DNA from: an uncultured Eubacteriales bacterium
GTDB taxonomy: Bacteria > Bacillota > Clostridia > Christensenellales > Aristaeellaceae
Reading direction: 5' to 3'
Assembly: GCA_900548145.1 (NCBI GenBank)
Contig: URJB01000008.1
Coordinates: forward strand, 1 to 64,000
Length of the DNA: 64,000 nucleotides
Shown one piece after another: positions 60,203 to 64,000 of the stretch (positions within the stretch are counted from its first letter, which is position 1; every line of letters begins with the position of its first letter). The notes under the pieces are model-generated. The model had not been told where the DNA came from. It worked only from the letters and a program-made list of their open reading frames with translations, and searched no databases. Made by a program: the position numbers and the translations under genes.

Positions 60203-61081
60203 ATGCTGAAGAATCTGATTATCAGACAGGAAACGCCTGCCGACTATCACCAGACGGAACAGATGGTCATGCGCAGCTTTTGGAACAAGTATTGGCCGGG
60301 ATGCACGGAGCATCTGCTGACGCGGATCATCCGAGACTCTCGAGATTATGTGCCGGAGCTGAGCCGCGTCGCGGAGTGGAACGGACAGATCGTCGGGGCG
60401 ATCTACTACACAAGAGCATGGATCGTGGACGGCGATACCCGGCGCGAGGTCGTCACGTTCGGGCCGCTGGCGGTGGAGCCGATGATGGAGGGCAACGACA
60501 TCGGCGGCGCGCTGGTGCGGGAAACTCTCGGCCTTGCCGGGTCATTTGGCGCTGCGGGTATTATCATTATGGGGGAACCGTATTATTATCCCCGCTTCGG
60601 CTTCCGCAGAGGGGCGGAGTTCGGCATTACGGACGCTTGGGGCAATTCTCCTGACGCGCTGATGGTCTTTCCCTTGAATGACGATTTTTCTTCCATCCAC
60701 GGGAAACTGATCGAAAGCCCGGATTTTGAAAAGCTGGACGATCAGGAGGCGCTGAACAGGATCGGCGAGGAATTTCCAAAATATCGGAAGGTGAAGGCTC
60801 AGGAGGGCTTCCAGCAGATTTTCGGGCAGCACTTAGGCGTGGTGGAAGCGATTCAGGACGGCGTTTATTCCGTTCGGTACTGGGAAAAGCTCATTTCGGC
60901 CCATTTAGCGGGTGCCACGACGGAAAAGCCAGTCGTGGGCAGCGACGTTCAGTTCATATGGAATCATCAGGGAGAATCGACGATTACAAAGGTTCTTCAC
61001 AACTTGCTGGAAGAAGAACACGGTTCGGGCATATCAGGCGTTGGACTTTCCCATTCCGCCGGGGCGGATGTTGGCGAGTGA
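60203..61081 (+). CDS. GNAT N-acetyltransferase with C-terminal extension
   Basis: 292 aa, ATG at 60203 after AAAGGAGCC. Residues 1-150 are a GNAT domain with FGPLAVEPMMEGNDIGGALV (acetyl-CoA loop) and GEPYYYPRFGFR. This resembles the YhbS-like group. The C-terminal ~120 residues (about 170-292) are not clearly homologous to known GNATs. Substrate unknown. Followed after 37 bp by the transglutaminase-like gene. Confidence 0.78.
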   Translation: MLKNLIIRQETPADYHQTEQMVMRSFWNKYWPGCTEHLLTRIIRDSRDYVPELSRVAEWNGQIVGAIYYTRAWIVDGDTRREVVTFGPLAVEPMMEGNDIGGALVRETLGLAGSFGAAGIIIMGEPYYYPRFGFRRGAEFGITDAWGNSPDALMVFPLNDDFSSIHGKLIESPDFEKLDDQEALNRIGEEFPKYRKVKAQEGFQQIFGQHLGVVEAIQDGVYSVRYWEKLISAHLAGATTEKPVVGSDVQFIWNHQGESTITKVLHNLLEEEHGSGISGVGLSHSAGADVGE

Positions 61082-61118
61082 AAAACAGAAAGAACAGTTA
61101 AGAATTTCAGGAGGACGT

Positions 61119-61817
61119 ATGAACCGCTATTTGATGGAAACCCCTATGCTGGACTATTCAAACGCCAAAATCCGGCAGTTGATAGAGAAAAAAGGCTGGA
61201 AGGAAATGGGCGAATTTGAGCGTCTGAAATCCATCTATCTTTTTGTGCGGGATGAGATACAGTTCGGGTATAATGTGGACGACGGCGTTCCCGCATCCAG
61301 AGTTTTGGCGGACGGGTACGGGCAGTGCAACACGAAGGGAACGCTGTTCATGGCGCTTTTAAGGGCCTGCGGGATCCCCTGCAGAGTCCACGGCTTCACC
61401 ATTGATAAGAAGCTCCAAAAGGGCGCGATGACGGGCGTTGTGTATCGAAACGCTCCGCAGAATGTCTTCCACAGCTGGGTGGAGGTCTGTCTGGAAGACC
61501 AGTGGTACGAGTTGGAAGCGTTTATTCTGGACAGCGATTATCTGCACAGGCTGCAAAAGAAGTACAGCGACTGCACGGGCGCTTTTTGCGGCTACGGCGT
61601 GGCAGTGAAGGATTTTCAGCATCCGACCATCGACTTTGACCGAAACAATACCTATATTCAGAGCGAGGGCATCAATCAGGATTTCGGGGTCTATGATTCT
61701 CCGGACGAGCTGCTGCGGGAGCACCATCAGGAAATGTCGGCCCTTAAGGCGTTTATGTATCGGAATCTGGGGAGACACTTGATGAACCGCAACGTCCGAA
61801 AAATAAGAAACAGCTGA
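61119..61817 (+). CDS. Transglutaminase-like protein
   Basis: 232 aa. ATG at 61119 (AGGAGGACG upstream). The catalytic Cys is in YGQCNTKGTLFMALL (about residue 70) and the His in NVFHSWVEVCL (about residue 117); a later Asp completes the papain-like triad pattern. No signal peptide, so it acts in the cytosol. Such proteins can be proteases or amidases as well as cross-linking enzymes. Confidence 0.82.
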   Translation: MNRYLMETPMLDYSNAKIRQLIEKKGWKEMGEFERLKSIYLFVRDEIQFGYNVDDGVPASRVLADGYGQCNTKGTLFMALLRACGIPCRVHGFTIDKKLQKGAMTGVVYRNAPQNVFHSWVEVCLEDQWYELEAFILDSDYLHRLQKKYSDCTGAFCGYGVAVKDFQHPTIDFDRNNTYIQSEGINQDFGVYDSPDELLREHHQEMSALKAFMYRNLGRHLMNRNVRKIRNS

Positions 61818-61954
61818 TTTTCAGCAAAATGAATGAGAGGCCGCAGCCTGCTTTCACGCTGCCGTAACGGGCGGTTTTAGAAACACGGCTCCGCCCGGAA
61901 AGCGGGATAAGGGAACGAAGTTGAAAATCGGAATTTGCGGAGGAGAAAACAGAG

Positions 61955-62482
61955 ATGATTGACGAGTTGCAGCTATATATTCCTCGTTCAGAGGATGGAT
62001 GGTTCTATGTGAAAATGATGTCTGATCCGGAGACGATGGCTTATAACGCACCTTGGTTTCCGCCTGACGGATGTATTCCTGACCCGGATTCGGGGTGGGT
62101 GGAACTGCAGAAATCTTGGATCGGGAAAGCCCCGGAGAGATTCTACGCTTTTCTACAAAGGAAGAACGACGGGGGCTTTGTCGGAGACGTGAATTATCAT
62201 CATAATCCGAAACAGAACTGGTGTGATATGGGAATTGTGATTTTCGCGCCGGAGAGAGGAAAAGGGTATGGCAAACAAGGACTTCGCCTATTGTTGGATC
62301 GCGCGTTTAAGGTGGACGGAGTATCCTGTTTGCACAACGATTTTGAGGATACCCGCGCTGCTGCATATCGTATCCACAAAGCGGTTGGTTTTCGGGAAAC
62401 CGGCACACATGACCGAATCATTCAGTTGGAATTGACCCGAGAAGATTATTTGAAAGGCATTTCTGTCTGCTGCGACAAATGA
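61955..62482 (+). CDS. GNAT acetyltransferase
   Basis: 175 aa, ATG at 61955 after GGAGGAG. GNAT core with VGDVNYHHNP and the acetyl-CoA loop GIVIFAPERGKGYGKQGLRLLLDRAF, then AAAYRIHKAVGFRETGTHDR. Close in style to RimJ/RimL-like enzymes; substrate not predicted. Separated from the transglutaminase-like gene by 137 bp. Confidence 0.84.
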   Translation: MIDELQLYIPRSEDGWFYVKMMSDPETMAYNAPWFPPDGCIPDPDSGWVELQKSWIGKAPERFYAFLQRKNDGGFVGDVNYHHNPKQNWCDMGIVIFAPERGKGYGKQGLRLLLDRAFKVDGVSCLHNDFEDTRAAAYRIHKAVGFRETGTHDRIIQLELTREDYLKGISVCCDK

Positions 62483-62526
62483 GGACTTTATCGGGATAAA
62501 TTCCAGTTTGTGGAGGTGTGCGCCCC

Positions 62527-63111
62527 ATGATCCTTCTGCCGCTGAATCCCGGGACCTACGCGGGCAGGAAGTTTACCGTTCGCTATCAGACCAACGGCTA
62601 TTATGAGATCGAACCTTCAGAACAGGGTTTTTCGATGAAATACGTCCCGTTGGAAGTGCCGGTGGAGAAATCCTTCGAGGATGAAATTTTGGGAAAGTGG
62701 CTGGAAGCCCCGGTCACTTTCGGCGCGTTTGAGGGCGAAAAGCTGATCGGGTTTGTGGAAGGCTCGATAGAAAGCTGGAACGACCGTTTCCGAATCAGCA
62801 ATATCTGCGTGTTCGACCCTGCCCGGCGGCACGGGGGTCTGGGAACGGCGCTCATGAACCGTATCACCGAAACGGCGGAGTCCACAAGCGCGCGGATGAT
62901 CGTGCTGGAAACTCAGTCCTGCAATGAAAGCGCCATTGCGTTTTATCGGAAAAACGGGTTTTCCATTATCGGATTCGATTTGTACTCCTACTCCAACAAC
63001 GACCCGGAGCGGCACGAAGTACGGATCGAAATGGGGAAAAAGCTTCAAGGATCGTCAAAGGGGATCGAACATGAAAAAAAGTATATCTGGCCGTCACCGC
63101 TTTTGCGCTGA
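62527..63111 (+). CDS. GNAT acetyltransferase, streptothricin-acetyltransferase-like
   Basis: 194 aa. ATG at 62527, with GGAGG 10 bp upstream, preferred to GTG at 62518. N-terminal region before the GNAT core, then LIGFVEGSIESWNDRFRISN, VFDPARRHGGLGTALMNRIT and ETQSCNESAIAFYRKNGFSIIGFD, the layout of SatA-type enzymes. Such proteins can acetylate aminoglycoside-like or amine compounds. Actual substrate unknown. Confidence 0.84.
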   Translation: MILLPLNPGTYAGRKFTVRYQTNGYYEIEPSEQGFSMKYVPLEVPVEKSFEDEILGKWLEAPVTFGAFEGEKLIGFVEGSIESWNDRFRISNICVFDPARRHGGLGTALMNRITETAESTSARMIVLETQSCNESAIAFYRKNGFSIIGFDLYSYSNNDPERHEVRIEMGKKLQGSSKGIEHEKKYIWPSPLLR

Positions 63112-63248
63112 TCCTCTGCGTGGAGGGAATTTTCTCTCTGGCCGAGGGCATTGCGGCAAGGGGCTGGGGCGGCGTGAATTACGGACAAGTCCTGTTTCCG
63201 CTTCTGATCGGCGACTGTTCTTTCCGGCAGTTCAAGCGGGAAAAGTAG
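63071..63248 (+). pseudogene. Frameshifted small membrane protein gene
   Basis: ATG at 63071 is followed by a run of seven A. Removing one A gives one 58-codon frame ending at TAG 63246-63248, with a lysine start and a hydrophobic helix (VYLAVTAFALILCVEGIFSL). As read, the ATG frame diverges and the long-helix frame has no start codon. It overlaps the end of the GNAT gene. This could be a recent decay, a phase-variable gene or a sequencing error in the A-run. Confidence 0.5.
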
Positions 63249-63300
63249 GCCGTCAATGGACGAACGGGCGAAAAAGAACCGGCTGGCAGCAGAGCAATAG

Positions 63301-63340
63301 AAGCGCCACCCCGAAGAACGATTCCGGGGAGGCGCTTTTT
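63301..63340 (+). terminator. Terminator before pth
   Basis: AAGCGCCaCCCCG pairs with CGGGGaGGCGCTT; the loop is about 12 nt and TTTTT follows. The lower-case a marks a mismatch in each arm. Confidence 0.8.
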
Positions 63341-63364
63341 CAGCAGAGGAAGGGCCGCTTTCCC

Positions 63365-63393
63365 TTGCCGAAAGCCCGCTTTCATGCTACAAT
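63365..63393 (+). promoter_or_regulatory. SigA-type promoter of pth
   Basis: -35 TTGCCG (63365-63370), 17-bp spacer, -10 TACAAT (63388-63393). The leader contains a GCGGGG/CCCCGC hairpin (63406-63430) before the start. Confidence 0.68.
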
Positions 63394-63465
63394 AGCTGCG
63401 AAAAAGCGGGGGCGGCAATGCAGTCCCCGCCGAACGTGTTTGTCCGTAAAGGGGGAACGGGAAGA

Positions 63466-64000
63466 ATGTATCTGATCGTCGGGCTGGGCAATCCCGGCCA
63501 GCAGTATGCCCATACCCGCCATAATGTAGGCTTTGACGTTATGGCCGTGCTGGAAAAAAAGCTGGGGGTCACTATCAGCCGGGAAAAGGGCTATTCCCAG
63601 ACCGCCGACTGCTTCGTGGACGGGCAGAAGGTGATTCTGGCCCTGCCCCAGACCTACATGAACCTGAGCGGCCTGGCCGTGAGGGAGCTGATGGACTACT
63701 ATAAGATCCCGCCGGAAAACGTGCTGGTGATCTATGACGATATCGACATTCCGCAGGGCACGGTGCGCATTCGGCCCAACGGCAGCGCGGGCACCCACAA
63801 CGGGATGCGTTCCATCGTGGCGGAGACCGGCACGGAGGATTTCCCCCGCATTCGCGTGGGGGTGGGCCAGCGGGGCCTCGGATGGAATCTGGCGGACTGG
63901 GTGTTGAGTCATTATCAGACGGCGGAGGAACAGGAGATCGCCGAGAGGGCCTACGAGCAGGCCGCCGACGCGGTGCTGGAATATCTGAAAAACGGGATTA
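63466..64000 (+). CDS. pth: Peptidyl-tRNA hydrolase (partial, runs off the window)
   Basis: ATG at 63466. The 178 codons seen include MYLIVGLGNPG at the start, TRHNVGFDV (catalytic His near residue 20), LPQTYMNLSG, YDDIDIPQG and GSAGTHNGMRSI, all diagnostic of Pth. Pth recycles peptidyl-tRNA. The gene continues past position 64000 by only about a dozen residues if of usual length. Confidence 0.95.
   Translation, partial: MYLIVGLGNPGQQYAHTRHNVGFDVMAVLEKKLGVTISREKGYSQTADCFVDGQKVILALPQTYMNLSGLAVRELMDYYKIPPENVLVIYDDIDIPQGTVRIRPNGSAGTHNGMRSIVAETGTEDFPRIRVGVGQRGLGWNLADWVLSHYQTAEEQEIAERAYEQAADAVLEYLKNGI

Overview
This 64 kb window is GC-rich (roughly 60% by eye) chromosomal DNA from a member of the Firmicutes, most likely a gut-type Clostridia. 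Signs of this are the T-box leader on the pheST operon, the CtsR-type operator on clpB, strong AGGAGG ribosome sites with frequent TTG and GTG starts, a sigma-G inhibitor (Gin) that implies a spore-forming lineage, YesM/YesN-type two-component genes, and Lpl-type sugar ABC genes. The species cannot be named from this sequence.

Layout. 1-5356: a CorC-like membrane protein, a UgtP-like glycolipid glycosyltransferase, PlsY and a large membrane protein. 5329-9607: a promoter, a Phe-specific T-box, a DUF523 gene, pheS and pheT. 9908-14037 (minus strand): the signal-recognition/ribosome operon ylxM-ffh-rpsP-khpA-rimM-trmD plus a small membrane protein. 14074-25765 (plus strand): a long gene train with two paralogous membrane proteins, a set of SDR, acyl carrier protein, acyl-adenylating enzyme, LuxE-like and LuxC-like genes without luciferase, a polyprenyl-phosphate-type glycosyltransferase, a GNAT and relA. 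This train is the most unusual system in the window. 26241-30346: dtd, a metallo-hydrolase, hemZ and glpK. 30407-33044 (minus): the PIN/TRAM protein and radA. 33424-34506: an atypical phosphoesterase. 34834-38282 (minus): mnmA, a HAD-thymidylate kinase fusion, gin and a membrane-anchored protein. 38490-44640: a broken sortase-anchored surface protein, an L,D-transpeptidase, a parvulin, a beta-lactamase-like hydrolase, a HAD phosphatase, and a ribbon-helix-helix gene divergent from a small membrane protein across a large palindrome. 44659-48357: clpB, smpB and ssrA (tmRNA).

48413-49744, just beyond ssrA, is a scar of gene fragments (helicase, AraC regulator, sensor kinase). 50048-56712 (minus) is an intact sensor kinase/AraC regulator pair with two permeases and a sugar-binding protein. 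56900-57526 is a decayed IS3-type element. The window ends with an FMN-binding protein, purA, three GNATs plus a transglutaminase-like protein, a frameshifted small gene, and the start of pth, which runs off the end.

A dispersed intergenic repeat family occurs at three places (about 178-381, 9685-9735 and 25790-26057). No CRISPR array and no ordinary tRNA or rRNA gene was seen.
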